Origin: Bradyrhizobium sp. 200
Lineage (GTDB): Bacteria; Pseudomonadota; Alphaproteobacteria; Rhizobiales; Xanthobacteraceae
DNA length: 64,000 nt
Assembly: GCF_023100945.1 (NCBI RefSeq)
Contig: NZ_CP064689.1
Coordinates: forward strand, 8,476,001 to 8,540,000
Direction: 5' to 3'
Numbering within the stretch: position 1 is the first letter of the stretch; each line of letters begins with the position of its first letter. A program made the translations under genes and the position numbers. The notes below the pieces were generated by a model. The model had not been told where the DNA came from and ran no database searches. It saw only the letters and a list, made by a program, of their open reading frames with translations. This document shows positions 24,438 to 33,892 of the stretch, piece by piece.

Positions 24438-25316
24438 TCAGACTCGCTTGACGATGGGCCGGCCCAACAGACCTGCCGGTTTGACGACCAGGACGGTGAT
24501 GATCAGCGCAAGCGCGATCGGCAGTTTCAGCTCGTTACCGACGCCGGGAATGTAGGTGCCGGCGAGGTTTTCGAAGACGCCCACCAGGAAGCCGCCGAGC
24601 ACGGCGCCAAGCGGTGAGGTCAGGCCGCCGAGGACGGCCGCAGCGAAACCGTAAACGAGGACGCCGCCCATCATGTTCGGTTCGAGGAAGACGACAGGCG
24701 CAATCAGGATGCCGGCGACGGCGCCGATCGCGGAAGCCATGCCCCAGCCGAGCGCAATCATCCAGGAGGTGTTGACGCCGACAAGGCGCGCCGATTCCGG
24801 CAACGCGGCCGCGGCGCGCATCGCAAGGCCGATCCGGGTGAACTGGAAGAAGAGGTAGAGCCCGATCAGCATCAGGAGAGTGACGCCGATCATCCCGGCC
24901 TGGTGGGTCGAGATCAGCTGGCTGCCGAGGAACGGCGAGGAGCCGAATGGCGTGGGGTACTGCTTGATGGTGAAGTCCCAGGTCAGGCCAGCCACCGAGT
25001 TTACAATCGCAAACAATGCGATGAAGCCCGCGACGTTGGTCAGGACCGGGGCCTTGGCGAGCGGCTTGAACAGCAGCCGCTCGATGAGGATGCCGCCGCC
25101 AAAGGAGATGATCAGCGTGGCCAGGAAGGCCCACCAGTAGGGGATGCCCCACTGCATCAATTGCCAGGAAATGAAGGTCGAGAACATCGCCATTTCGCCC
25201 TGGGCGAAATTCAGATGGTCGATTGCCTGATAGATCATCACGACCGCGAGCGCCATGCAGGCGTAGATCGCGCCTGTGGCGATGCCGGCCAGGACTTGGT
25301 TGGTAAACAGTTCCAT
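24438..25316 (-). CDS. livH: LivH-type ABC permease
   Basis: This 292-residue permease has the LivH pattern: an N-terminal GIATGAIYACMALAVVMIY, the AQGEMAMFSTF segment, RAAAALPESARLVGVNTSWM (EAA loop) and a C-terminal run of membrane segments. It starts at ATG 25316 with GAGGAG upstream, 10 bp after livF. It forms the permease heterodimer with LivM and is powered by LivG and LivF encoded just upstream. Confidence 0.93.
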   Translation of the reverse strand: MELFTNQVLAGIATGAIYACMALAVVMIYQAIDHLNFAQGEMAMFSTFISWQLMQWGIPYWWAFLATLIISFGGGILIERLLFKPLAKAPVLTNVAGFIALFAIVNSVAGLTWDFTIKQYPTPFGSSPFLGSQLISTHQAGMIGVTLLMLIGLYLFFQFTRIGLAMRAAAALPESARLVGVNTSWMIALGWGMASAIGAVAGILIAPVVFLEPNMMGGVLVYGFAAAVLGGLTSPLGAVLGGFLVGVFENLAGTYIPGVGNELKLPIALALIITVLVVKPAGLLGRPIVKRV

Positions 25317-25326
25317 GGCCAGCTCC

Positions 25327-26040
25327 TCAGTAGCCGAGATAGGATTTGCGGACGTCTTCGTTGTTCGCGATGTCCTTGGCGTTGCCCGACATCACGATCT
25401 TTCCGGTCTCGATCACATAGGCCTGGTCGGCGAGCTCCAGCGCGAGCTGCGCGTTCTGCTCCACCACCAGAATGGTGACCTTGTCCTCGCGGTTGATCTT
25501 GCCGAGAATCTTGAACAGTTCGCGCACGATCAAAGGCGCCAGGCCGAACGACGGCTCGTCCAGCAGCATCAGCCGCGGACGCAGCATCAGCGCACGCGCG
25601 ACCGCGAGCATCTGCTGCTCGCCGCCAGACAGCGTGCCGGCCTGCTGGGTGTGACGCTCCTTCAGCACCGGGAAGTGTGCGTACATGCGCTCGATGTCGG
25701 CGACGATTTCTTTCTTGTCGGAGCGGGTGATGGCCCCGAGCTGCAGGTTTTCCTCCACCGTCATGGTGGTGAAGGTGCCGCGGCCCTGCGGCACATGCGC
25801 GATGCCGAGACGGACGACGTTTTCGGTCGACTTGCCGGAGAGCGGCTTGCCTTCGAACTCGATCGCGCCGGTCGAGCGCACCATGTTGCAGATCGCCCGC
25901 AAGGTGGTGGTCTTGCCGGCGCCGTTGGCGCCGAGCAGGGTGGTCAGCGAACCCTCGTTGAGCGCGAAGGAGAGGCCATGAAGCGCCTGGACCTGCCCGT
26001 AATAGGCGCGGAGATCCTTGACGTTGAGCATTGCGGTCAT
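25327..26040 (-). CDS. livF: LivF-type ABC ATP-binding protein
   Basis: This 237-residue ATPase has Walker A GANGAGKTT, the Q-loop region PQGRGTFTTMTVEENL, signature LSGGEQQMLAVARAL and Walker B LMLLDEPSFGLAP with the H-loop nearby. It matches LivF in length. Its start overlaps the livG stop (ATGA, 26037-26040), with GGGGAG upstream. Confidence 0.94.
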   Translation of the reverse strand: MTAMLNVKDLRAYYGQVQALHGLSFALNEGSLTTLLGANGAGKTTTLRAICNMVRSTGAIEFEGKPLSGKSTENVVRLGIAHVPQGRGTFTTMTVEENLQLGAITRSDKKEIVADIERMYAHFPVLKERHTQQAGTLSGGEQQMLAVARALMLRPRLMLLDEPSFGLAPLIVRELFKILGKINREDKVTILVVEQNAQLALELADQAYVIETGKIVMSGNAKDIANNEDVRKSYLGY

Positions 26041-26840
26041 TGGTCTTTGCTCCCCAGATAGGCCTTGATGACATCCGGGTCGGCCTGGACCTGGGCCGGT
26101 GTTCCCTCGGCGAGCTTGCGGCCGAAGTTGAGGGCGACGACGTGGTCGGCGATCGACATCACCAGACCCATGTGATGCTCGACCAGCAGCACCGTCATGT
26201 GCCGCTCGTCCCTGATGCGCTTGATCAGGTCGCCGAGCACATGGACTTCCTCATGGTTGAGGCCGCCGGCGGGCTCGTCGAGCAGCAGGATATTTGGATC
26301 CGCGGCGAGCGCGCGGGCGAGCTCGACGCGCTTCTGGGTGCCGAACGGCAGCCCAGACACGATGGTATGCGCGACATCCTCGAGATGCAGATAGGCGAGG
26401 ATCTCCTGAACCTTGCGGTTGATCTCGGCTTCGCCGCGGCGAACCCAGGCGAGCTTGATCGAGTCGGAGATGATGTCGCTGGAGGTGCGCGAATGGCAGC
26501 CGACGCGAACGTTGTCCGCCACCGACAGATTGGGAAACAGCGCGACGTTCTGGAAGGTGCGGCCGATGCCGATTTCGGCGATCCGGTGCGGCGGCCGCGT
26601 CAGGATGCTGACACCTTCCATCAGGATGTCGCCGGTGCTCGGCTGATAGAGCCGGGACAGACAGTTGAACAGCGTGGTCTTGCCGGCGCCGTTCGGCCCG
26701 ATCAGACCGAGGATCGAACCCTTGTGCATGTCAAAGGACACGCCATTGAGCGCGATGATACCGCCGAACACGACGCTGACGTCGCGAACCGCAAGCAGGC
26801 TATTCACGGTTGCGGATGCGCGCAATGTGACTGACCTCAT
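26037..26840 (-). CDS. livG: LivG-type ABC ATP-binding protein
   Basis: This 267-residue ATPase has Walker [10 protein letters not shown], the LivG-specific [20 protein letters not shown], Walker [16 protein letters not shown] and the C-terminal [11 protein letters not shown]. The signature motif is unusual: [17 protein letters not shown] in place of LSxGxQ, which is common in LivG proteins. It starts at ATG 26840; a later in-frame GTG is a weaker alternative. The gene follows the substrate-binding-protein gene after 148 bp. Confidence 0.93.
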   Translation of the reverse strand: MRSVTLRASATVNSLLAVRDVSVVFGGIIALNGVSFDMHKGSILGLIGPNGAGKTTLFNCLSRLYQPSTGDILMEGVSILTRPPHRIAEIGIGRTFQNVALFPNLSVADNVRVGCHSRTSSDIISDSIKLAWVRRGEAEINRKVQEILAYLHLEDVAHTIVSGLPFGTQKRVELARALAADPNILLLDEPAGGLNHEEVHVLGDLIKRIRDERHMTVLLVEHHMGLVMSIADHVVALNFGRKLAEGTPAQVQADPDVIKAYLGSKDQ

Positions 26841-26988
26841 TAGACATTAGACAGAGCCTTCTATGCGCATATGCGCAATTGGGCGGCAAAGTCAGTTTGG
26901 GGCACGTTATCCGGCCGGGAGACGGCCGAACCTGCGTCGCGTGGGCACCGACATCCAGTCGCAGCCGTAGCGTCGGGCGATAGGCCGT

Positions 26989-28179
26989 TCATTCGATCGC
27001 AATAAATCTTTCCCCGTCGAATCGCGTCAGTATCTGATCTACGATTAGATGCCTTTGGGTAGGGGAAGTGTTTATCTTCACGCCGGGAAGCAGGAGACCG
27101 AGTTCCAGATTGCGGAGATTCAAGGCAATGGAATTGATATTCTCCCGAGTCAGGTTGTTGCCAGCTTCGCGCAGGATATGATGGAGAAGTTGAGCGAACA
27201 GATAGGCTTGCACATTCAGCGCGGAATATTCGTTTGCGCCCGGACGATACTTCTTCATGAACTCCTTGTATTCAATCACGGCGGGATCTGCGTCCCAGTT
27301 GGAGTCGTAAAGTGACTTGATGTACTGAGTCGAGATAATGCCGACCGCCTTTTCCATTCCGACCGGCTTGAATACCGTATCGATATCGGCCCATCTCCCG
27401 TACAGAAGGTGAAGCGGTTTCCATTTCAGATTTGAGATGGTGCGAATCGATTGGACTGTCGCCCTGCCCGCGCTGGCGTTCAGCAGGAGATCAGCTCCCG
27501 ACGCCGCAAGTTGAGTAATCTGAGAGTCGATCGTCGGCTCTGCGACCTCGTAGGCCGCCTCTTTCACGATTTGAATGCCGGGAGATGACGCAACCGCGTC
27601 CTTGAATCCTCTTGCATAATCCTTACCGTAATCATCATTCTGATACAGAATCGCGACTTTTGCGGTTCTTATTTTTTCGGCTACATACTTTCCTAGTATG
27701 GCCCCTTCCGTGACGAAGCCAGGAACGATCGAACTGCTCCATGGGAAGGCTGGATCGTTGAACCGCGCACTACCAGAGCCCACGAATAGCTGCGGCACCT
27801 TTTTGGAGTTGAGGTATCTTTGAGCAGCCGTGGCTGTCGGAGTTCCGAACGGGTTGAATATCGCAAGTACTTCGTCCTGCTCAACAAGCTTTCGCGTCTG
27901 TTCGACAGCCTTCGGGGGACTGTAGTTATCATCGAGCGAGATGAACGTCACTTTCCTTCCGTTTATGCCGCCTCGGTCGTTAATCATGGTGATGTAGGCC
28001 GATTGAGTGATACCTATCTCGGCGACCGAAGAAAGCGGACCGCTATACGGATAGGTCTGGCCGATCTTGATCTCAGTGTCCGAAGCGCCCGGGTCATATT
28101 TCCTGGGGGACTGGGCAAGGGCAACGCTCGCTAGCAGCCAAAACATGCAGGCGAAGCTAAAGCACTTCAAGACGTTCAT
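26989..28179 (-). CDS. Periplasmic branched-chain-type ABC substrate-binding protein
   Basis: This 396-residue protein starts at ATG 28179 with GGGAGGAC upstream. An N-terminal signal peptide ends at VALAQS, followed by the Peripla_BP_6 core: IKIGQTYPYSGPLS, INDRGGINGRKV, VPQLFVGSGSARFNDP and the KVAILYQNDDYGKDY strand. It delivers the solute to LivHMGF, encoded directly downstream. The ligand is unknown; the family covers branched amino acids, amides, aromatic acids and sugars-derived acids. A decayed second copy is at 22116-22294. Confidence 0.92.
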   Translation of the reverse strand: MNVLKCFSFACMFWLLASVALAQSPRKYDPGASDTEIKIGQTYPYSGPLSSVAEIGITQSAYITMINDRGGINGRKVTFISLDDNYSPPKAVEQTRKLVEQDEVLAIFNPFGTPTATAAQRYLNSKKVPQLFVGSGSARFNDPAFPWSSSIVPGFVTEGAILGKYVAEKIRTAKVAILYQNDDYGKDYARGFKDAVASSPGIQIVKEAAYEVAEPTIDSQITQLAASGADLLLNASAGRATVQSIRTISNLKWKPLHLLYGRWADIDTVFKPVGMEKAVGIISTQYIKSLYDSNWDADPAVIEYKEFMKKYRPGANEYSALNVQAYLFAQLLHHILREAGNNLTRENINSIALNLRNLELGLLLPGVKINTSPTQRHLIVDQILTRFDGERFIAIE

Positions 28180-28268
28180 TTGGAGTCCTCCCAATAGTAG
28201 CTTTGTTGCCTGATGGCGCATCTTCGGCTGGCCACAGCTGCGCGGGCCGATCAACGGCAAAGAGCCGC

Positions 28269-28307
28269 TCAAAATCCACGAAAAAGTGTCGGGGACGATC
28301 TGATCAT
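28269..28307 (-). pseudogene. 3'-terminal remnant of a second nitroreductase gene
   Basis: The minus-strand frame ends SSPTLFRGF and stop, matching the end of the intact nitroreductase (EFATFRGF). The following bases up to the binding-protein start also resemble the sequence after the nitroreductase at 22295-22364. Only about a dozen codons remain. Confidence 0.6.
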
Positions 28308-28477
28308 GCCGATCCGCGCGGCTTAGTCAGTCCCATAAACGGGTGACATAGAGGTGACTCTCAAGCCGCGAGCGACGCCGTGATACGGCCGCCGCATTGA
28401 ACGAAACTACAATCAAAAATTGTCTCGATGTTTTGCACGATCCAGATCGACGTAACTTAAGGTGTGGTGTTGATCAT

Positions 28478-28936
28478 ATGGACGATTCGAATTTTGCCAG
28501 CCTGGCCGCAGGGGGCCGACGCTTAACCGTTGTCTTCAGTCAACTTCAACACGCGATCGCTGCTGCAGATTACGGGAGTTTTCGGCAGGCTGCCCATGCA
28601 TTGTCGATTAAGCAATCGACACTCAGTCGTTCTGTCCAGCTCCTTGAGCACTCGCTTGGCGTTGTCATCTTTGAGCGGTCAAGCGGTGGCGTTCGCGCAA
28701 CGCCGGCAGGTCGTCACTTTCTTCGCATGACGCGCTCGATACTTGAACAAATCGAGGCACTGACTGCATCAACAAGAGCGCATGGATCTGGCAAAGCGGG
28801 TCGTCTCGTCATCGGGTTCTGTACTTCGCTGACGGCAGGCAATCTGCGCGCAACATTGCTTGACTTCAAGAAGCTGTTCCCACAGGTCGAACTTGTGACT
28901 GTCGAGAGATCGAGAACTCGGCTCCTTGATGCCCTG
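28478..28936 (+). pseudogene. Truncated LysR-family regulator
   Basis: The frame encodes a full LysR helix-turn-helix (FSQLQHAIAAADYGSFRQAA, LSIKQSTLSRSVQLLEHSLG, FERSSGGVRATPAGRHFL) and the beginning of the effector domain, LVIGFCTSLTAGNLRATLLD to ERSRTRLLDAL. It then enters unrelated sequence, the antisense of a PIN-like toxin gene, and stops at 29020. About two thirds of the effector domain is missing. The start is uncertain; ATG 28478 or 28397 are possible. It would be divergent from the liv binding-protein gene, its likely former target. Confidence 0.8.
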
Positions 28937-29030
28937 GCGACCGATCCAGACGACATGAGAGCTTTCGCCATGGCCGCCGCGCCATGTGTACCAACTCGGG
29001 ACTCAGACATTCATCAATGAGAAGCTTCAT
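28936..29030 (-). pseudogene. Broken DUF5615 PIN-like toxin gene
   Basis: From ATG 29030 the frame reads MKLLIDECLSPELVHMAR, the typical N-terminus of DUF5615 toxins with the acidic Asp-Glu pair. A one-base frameshift follows, after which GHGESSHVVWIGRQGIKE continues in the next frame, then homology stops where the LysR remnant begins. It overlaps the end of the DUF433 gene by 17 bp, the usual antitoxin-toxin order. It is not expected to make an active toxin. Confidence 0.75.
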
Positions 29031-29676
29031 GTCGCCGTCGCCGAAGGACTTTCCGCGAGGGCGACATTGCCGTAGGGCGCCGCGCTTGCCGTGGACGACC
29101 CCGGGGCGGCGTCGCCTTGGCATAGAGAATTGCCAATTCGATAAGCTCTCGTGTCAGGCTTGGATAGGCCTCCTGAAGCTGGCGCATCGGAACGCCTGAG
29201 GCAGCAGATGCCGCAACATCGTAGACAGGCACGCGCGTTCCCATGATCACGGGTGTACCGCCCAGAATTTCCGGATCTTCCGTCACGGCGGCACGAGCAC
29301 GCGTCAGCTTATCGTGTTCGATTAACGTATCGGCAATGAAGCGATCGAAGTTCAGCGTCAGGAAGCGATGTTCGATCTTCCAATTGGGACGCTTGTCTCG
29401 CCACGTCTTGATCAGCCGCACGGTGGCCTTTGCGTTCACCTCGCGACACAACGTGTCGATCGCATATTTCCGTTCTTGTGCTGTCAGCGATGGCGCGGCG
29501 TCATAATAGAAACGAATGAGCGTACAAGCCCATGCCCAAACCCGCCGACTGTCCTCGTTTGTATAGAGATCCTCGGGCAGAATGTGTTCGTCGATCAATC
29601 GATTGACATCGCGCACCTCGACGCCGGCCACGACGGCAGCCTCGGGGGTCGTGAGCAGTTCAGGCTCGGTGGACAT
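29014..29676 (-). CDS. DUF433-domain protein, orphan antitoxin
   Basis: This 220-residue protein has an N-terminal helix-turn-helix-like region (LTTPEAAVVAGVEVRDVNRL) and a C-terminal DUF433 domain: DPEILGGTPVIMGTRVPVYDVA followed by QEAYPSLTRELIELAILYA (core shown PVIMGTRVPVYDVAASAASG). DUF433 proteins are antitoxins of PIN-like toxins. The partner toxin gene just downstream is frameshifted and truncated, so this gene is probably a leftover of a decayed module. The start ATG 29676 is unambiguous by domain position, though its ribosome-binding site is weak. Confidence 0.85.
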   Translation of the reverse strand: MSTEPELLTTPEAAVVAGVEVRDVNRLIDEHILPEDLYTNEDSRRVWAWACTLIRFYYDAAPSLTAQERKYAIDTLCREVNAKATVRLIKTWRDKRPNWKIEHRFLTLNFDRFIADTLIEHDKLTRARAAVTEDPEILGGTPVIMGTRVPVYDVAASAASGVPMRQLQEAYPSLTRELIELAILYAKATPPRGRPRQARRPTAMSPSRKVLRRRRHEASH

Positions 29677-30255
29677 TGCGGCACCAATAATTCTTCCGGT
29701 CTATCGGAAGATATAACCTCTAATGCCGAAAAACAAGGTCGCTGAGTAAGTTTGGCTGTGGTCACCGCTTTCATTTTTACCTTCGTTCCCGATGCCAAGA
29801 ACGGCACTCACGGTTCCGCTCTTTTAAGGTGCTCCATCGATTTCCTGGTTTGAGCTACGGCCGATAATTCGCCTCCAATCCTTGATGGAATCCATATGGC
29901 TCAGTGTGGAGTTATGTGGCCAGTCTAGTCCTTACGCGTTACTGAGTATGACCAGTGACGGCTGCTTCATCAAAGGACACTCACTTCGGCGGCCGGGAAT
30001 GCCTCCGCGCCGGGCAGTTGTTCAGGATGATATAGTCGTCCCAGCGCTGCTTTGATTGCACCGGGCTCTCCATCCAGCGTGCCTGCGTGAATGACGACCA
30101 AATGGGCGACCTGACGCACTCCCCGCAACGACAACGGCTATGCGACTCCCTCCACTTCACGCGCAACCTTTCCTCCTGATCTAGCCCCATACTTTTTTTG
30201 GGATTAGATGTCGCGCCTCGCGCGGCATCTCCTCCAATCGTTTATGCTCAGGTCC
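29677..30255. other. Intergenic gap in a decayed region
   Basis: This 579-bp stretch lies between DUF433 and the thioesterase pseudogene. A minus-strand frame near 29981-30190 reads QSKQRWDDYIILNNCPARR, which looks like real former coding sequence, but I cannot name the family. No RNA, hairpin or repeat was recognised. Confidence 0.4.
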
Positions 30256-31112
30256 TCAGATTTCCGAACGATTATTGTGCAACCGATCCTGCGAATTCAT
30301 CCTGAGACCAGCGAGTTGAGTACTGTGCGCGACGAGGTCGCCGGCTCGGTCCCAGATGTGACAGCACAGGTCCACCCGCTCCTCGCAGATGAGCCGGGCT
30401 TCATAGCGTATCTGGATCGGTCCGCGTGCGGGAAGCGCGCGGACATATGCCGTAAAGGAAATGGTGGGAACCCAGGCCGTCCGTTCGATATCAAAGCTCG
30501 CCGGCGGGATAACGTCGAAAGCAAATACCAGGGATGCCGGATCGAATGTCGCTTCCCCCGGCAATTCGAGCCAACCGTCCAACACTCCGCGTCCTGTCGG
30601 CTGATCCAGGAATCCGAGAGACCGGCGATCAAGCCGGAGTTGCACCTGGTTCAGTAAGGGAGCCGGATATATTTCAGGTGCCGGTGCAAACAGCGAACAC
30701 TCGTCATAGCGGATCACCGGTCGCTTGGGAGCCCCCCATTCCAATAGAAGCCGCGATCATGACTGCTGCCGATCGGCGCAAATGTTCCGAGAACAATCAA
30801 CGCTTCGACACAATGAACACCGTCCTGCAACATAACCAATCGGAACTAATCTGTGGTTCGCCCTGCTCGCAAGCACGTGGCCTCGATCGTGACCGTTCCA
30901 AACTTCGGAGCCTGCAGGAATTGCGCGCTAACTGAAATAACATGCCGGTTTCCGCTGACCACGGCACCTGCACGAACCAGTATTGCAATGAGGTAACCCC
31001 CACTGGAAACTCCCCCGCTGGACCAGGCCGTATCGATCTCCGCTGAGAGGCCATTTGATGCGCCGCTGATGACATGCGTCACCACGCTAAATAACCGTCG
31101 CTCCGAATCCAT
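30256..31112 (-). pseudogene. Acyl-CoA thioesterase (TesB/4HBT_3-like) pseudogene
   Basis: Translation from ATG 31112 gives the N-terminal hot-dog half (WSSGGVSSGGYLIAILVRAG, VSAQFLQAPKFG). A TAG stop interrupts it at 30846-30848. The same frame continues to FYWNGG, where a shift in a run of six G near 30735 moves to the frame APKRPVIRYDE. This continues with the C-terminal half (LDGWLELPGEATFDPASLVF, DRAGDLVAHSTQLAGLR) to 30256. The gene once encoded about 285 residues with both hot-dog domains and now carries one nonsense and one frameshift lesion. Confidence 0.8.
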
Positions 31113-31219
31113 CAGACAAATCACTTCCTCGCCGCCGCCTCCACCGGTTCGCAGTGCCGGTAAGAATACTTGGTGCTTCGATTTTAAGCTTACGAATTTA
31201 AGCCAATAGCTGCCGCGCC

Positions 31220-32035
31220 GGCGCCGCTCAAGGCATCGGCTTGCGATCGCCGAACAGCTGGCCCACGACGTCGCCAGGCTGGTCGTCGCGGATATAGATG
31301 CGGCAGGACTCGACAAGGCGGCAAAACATCTGGCAAGGAATTTGGCGCGAGGTCGCGAGCCACGCTGGCGATCTCTCAGGGCACGGCCGCGAAGACGATC
31401 AATCTGGCAAGCGAGGCCTCGGCCGCCTCGATATCCTCGTCAACAATGCCGGCGGCGGTATCATCAAGGCGTTCGCCGAGCAAACGCGGGAAACACCAAA
31501 ACCACGATCGACCGCAATCTCTGGACCGTGCTGTAGTGCTCTTGGTACGCGGTTCCGAAGATGCGTACGAAAGGTTAGGGCCGCATTGTCAACCTCTTGC
31601 CGACTCGGTCCGTAGCGGCCCTGTGGGATCACGCCGCCTATTGCGCCGAAGGATCGCGTTCACAGGCCTGACCACCGGGATGACGCGGGAGTTGGCAAGA
31701 TACCCCGCAGATGGTGGCGATCACTAAAAGCAATCCCTCACCGGCCGCCAAATTCGTCAGCGTGATTGCCATGGGCCGCCGGTTCATCGCAGCGGGCGAC
31801 TGCGCCGTCATTATGGGAGAGTTTGATGGCCGATGTGACCGACGCTGAGTTCGGCGAACGGCCTGTCGCGTTCGTCGCGCCCTCGCGACCGTTCGTCGAC
31901 CGCGACGCCTTGCGCGAAGTCGAAACCCACGAGGCGGTAATGGCGAAAATTCCGCTGTGTCGGCCGGGCGCCCGATGAAGTCGCCGCCATGATCGCTTGG
32001 CTTGCTTCAGACGAGTGTTCATTATCGACCAGCCA
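31220..32035 (+). pseudogene. SDR-family dehydrogenase pseudogene(s)
   Basis: Pieces of an SDR are readable in changing frames: QGIGLRIAEQLAHDVARLVV near 31230, GRLDILVNNAGGGIIKAFAE near 31430, a stop after RNLWTVL, GRIVNL near 31580, AYCAEGS (the YxxxK region) near 31650, and PDEVAAMIAWLASDE near 31975. Two possible late segments (AAKFVSVIAMGRR at 31750 and MAKIPLCRPG at 31945) suggest either an insertion or the fusion of two SDR tails. At least four frame changes make it non-functional. Confidence 0.75.
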
Positions 32036-32401
32036 GCGCCTTCAGCTCTCGAGACCTATCTTGGTCAACTTTCAGCATGAAGACCTCTCCTCCCGAACTG
32101 ATCGTAACGCGATAGCTCCATCGGCGGATTTGATGGGGACCGCCACGCAGTTTATGCGCGCATGGAGCGATCCCTTGTTGACGATATAGACCCGCCTATG
32201 TTTGGCGATGGACGCGCGACGCAGAAACAGGTGCCGCGAGGCTTATCAAATTGCCGGAACGTAGCTGCCAGCCCGGCTCGATGTTTGACCACTTTCTGCT
32301 TAACGACTCGCGGTCATTCCGCCAACGCCGAATCTACATCGCGAAAATCGATCGGAACTGGGGCTGGCAGCACCCCATTGGTGCGATTGAGCGCCGGCTC
32401 G
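32036..32401. other. Intergenic gap after the decayed SDR
   Basis: This 366-bp region precedes the 3' end of the FAD-oxidase gene. Short plus-strand frames exist but carry no recognisable domain. No terminator for the convergent FAD-oxidase gene was identified. Confidence 0.4.
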
Positions 32402-33814
32402 TCAATCTCGCGGTTCGCAAAAAGCAGGATACAATTTGCTCGGATTCATGATGCCTGCGGGATCTAGCGCCGCCTTGATGCGCTCCATCAGTCTCACGCC
32501 GTCGCCATGCTCGGTCTCCATATGGACGACCTTGTGAACGCCAATGCCGTGTTCGCCTGAGCAGGTGCCGCCATGGGCGATCGCACGACGGGACGTGCGA
32601 AATGCGAGGCCCTCGGCGCGTGCACTCTCCTCGGGCGAGCCGGGGTCGTAGAGAACGCCGAGATGAAAATTGCCGTCCCCGACATGTCCGACGATGGGCG
32701 CGATCAGGCCGGTTTCGGCGATGTCGGCGGCGGTTTCCAGCAGGCAGGCCGCAAGCTCCGAGATCGGAACGCAGGCGTCGGTGCCCATAATCTTGCGACC
32801 GGCCCCCAGCGCCATCACGGCGTGGTAGCTGTTGTGGCGCGCTTTCCAGAGCCGGTTGCGTTCTTCGGTGCTCGAGGCAAAGGCGAAGGCATTGCCGCCG
32901 CACTCGGCGCAAATATCCTGCATCGATACGACTTGTTCCGCCACCACGGCCGGCGCGCCATTAAATTCGAGAAACAACGTCGGGGTCTCTGCATAATCCA
33001 GCTTCGAATAGTGAATGCAGGCGCGCATCTGCATCGCATCGAGAAGCTCGATCCTGGCAGGATTGAGCCCCGATTGCAGCGCCATCACCACCGCCCCGAT
33101 CGCCTGATCGAGGCTTGGGAACTGGCAGACCGCGGCCGTGATCTGCTCCGGCGTGCCGTGAAGCTTGAGCTGAATTTCGGTGATGACGCCGAGGGTCCCC
33201 TCACTGCCGACGTAAAGATTCGTGAGGTCGAGACCGGCGGAGGATTTGCGCGCGCGGCTGCCGGTTCGCACGATCTCGCCCTGCGGGGTCACGACGGTCA
33301 GCCCCAGGATATTCTCCCGCATCGTACCATAGCGGACCGCGTTGGTACCGGAGGCCCGGGTGGACGCCATGCCGCCGATGGTGGCGTTGGCGCCGGGATC
33401 GACCGGAAAGAACAAGCCTGTTTCTCGCAGCTGAGCGTTCAAGGCCTCACGCGTGACGCCTGCCTGCACCCGACAATCCATCGATTCAGGCGAAGTGGTG
33501 AGCACGCGATCGAAGCGGGCCATGTCGAGACAGATGCCGCCCGCGAGCGCGGCGACCTGCCCCTCCAGCGACGAGCCGGCGCCGAACGGCACCACCGGCA
33601 CGCACAGCCGGTTGCAAAGCGCCAGGATCTCCGCAACCTCCTCGTTCGTCTGCGGGAAGACGACGGCGTCGGGCAAGCCGGCGACCGGCAGCCCCTCGCC
33701 ATGGCTGTGCTGCTCGCGGACCGTGGCGTTGGTGACCACCCGATCGCCGAAGCGCTGACGCAGGACGTTCACGGCTTCGTCGATGGCCGTGCGTTCGAAC
33801 CGCTTTGGGGTCAT
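32402..33814 (-). CDS. FAD-linked oxidase, GlcD/D-lactate dehydrogenase type
   Basis: This 470-residue flavoprotein has an FAD-binding type 4 (PCMH) domain with VVPFGAGSSLEGQV and GANATIGGMASTRASGTNAV (GGMASTRASGTNA), SEGTLGVITEI, and an FAD-oxidase C domain with HVGDGNFH and the terminal GEHGIGVHK, IKAALDPAGIMNPSK. It would oxidise a D-2-hydroxy acid (glycolate, D-lactate or similar) and pass electrons to quinone or cytochrome. I chose ATG 33814 with GAGG upstream; an ATG at 33847 is possible. It is the last gene of the second liv operon, 78 bp after the DapA-family gene. Confidence 0.92.
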   Translation of the reverse strand: MTPKRFERTAIDEAVNVLRQRFGDRVVTNATVREQHSHGEGLPVAGLPDAVVFPQTNEEVAEILALCNRLCVPVVPFGAGSSLEGQVAALAGGICLDMARFDRVLTTSPESMDCRVQAGVTREALNAQLRETGLFFPVDPGANATIGGMASTRASGTNAVRYGTMRENILGLTVVTPQGEIVRTGSRARKSSAGLDLTNLYVGSEGTLGVITEIQLKLHGTPEQITAAVCQFPSLDQAIGAVVMALQSGLNPARIELLDAMQMRACIHYSKLDYAETPTLFLEFNGAPAVVAEQVVSMQDICAECGGNAFAFASSTEERNRLWKARHNSYHAVMALGAGRKIMGTDACVPISELAACLLETAADIAETGLIAPIVGHVGDGNFHLGVLYDPGSPEESARAEGLAFRTSRRAIAHGGTCSGEHGIGVHKVVHMETEHGDGVRLMERIKAALDPAGIMNPSKLYPAFCEPRD

Positions 33815-33892
33815 TGGCGTGCCTCGTTCGTGCTCTTCCTTGGTCATGCAGCCCCGCGGACGGCGAAGCCGCGGGGCCGACATCGCCGATGG

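Noticed and set aside
23476..24555. Long plus-strand open frame opposite livM
   Set aside because: It is the antisense shadow of livM, with Arg/Glu-rich composition and no domain.
28985..29075. Plus-strand reading FINEKLHVAVAEGLSA as continuation of the LysR effector domain
   Set aside because: The opposite strand reads MKLLIDECLSPELV, a much clearer DUF5615 start, so the apparent continuation is coincidental.
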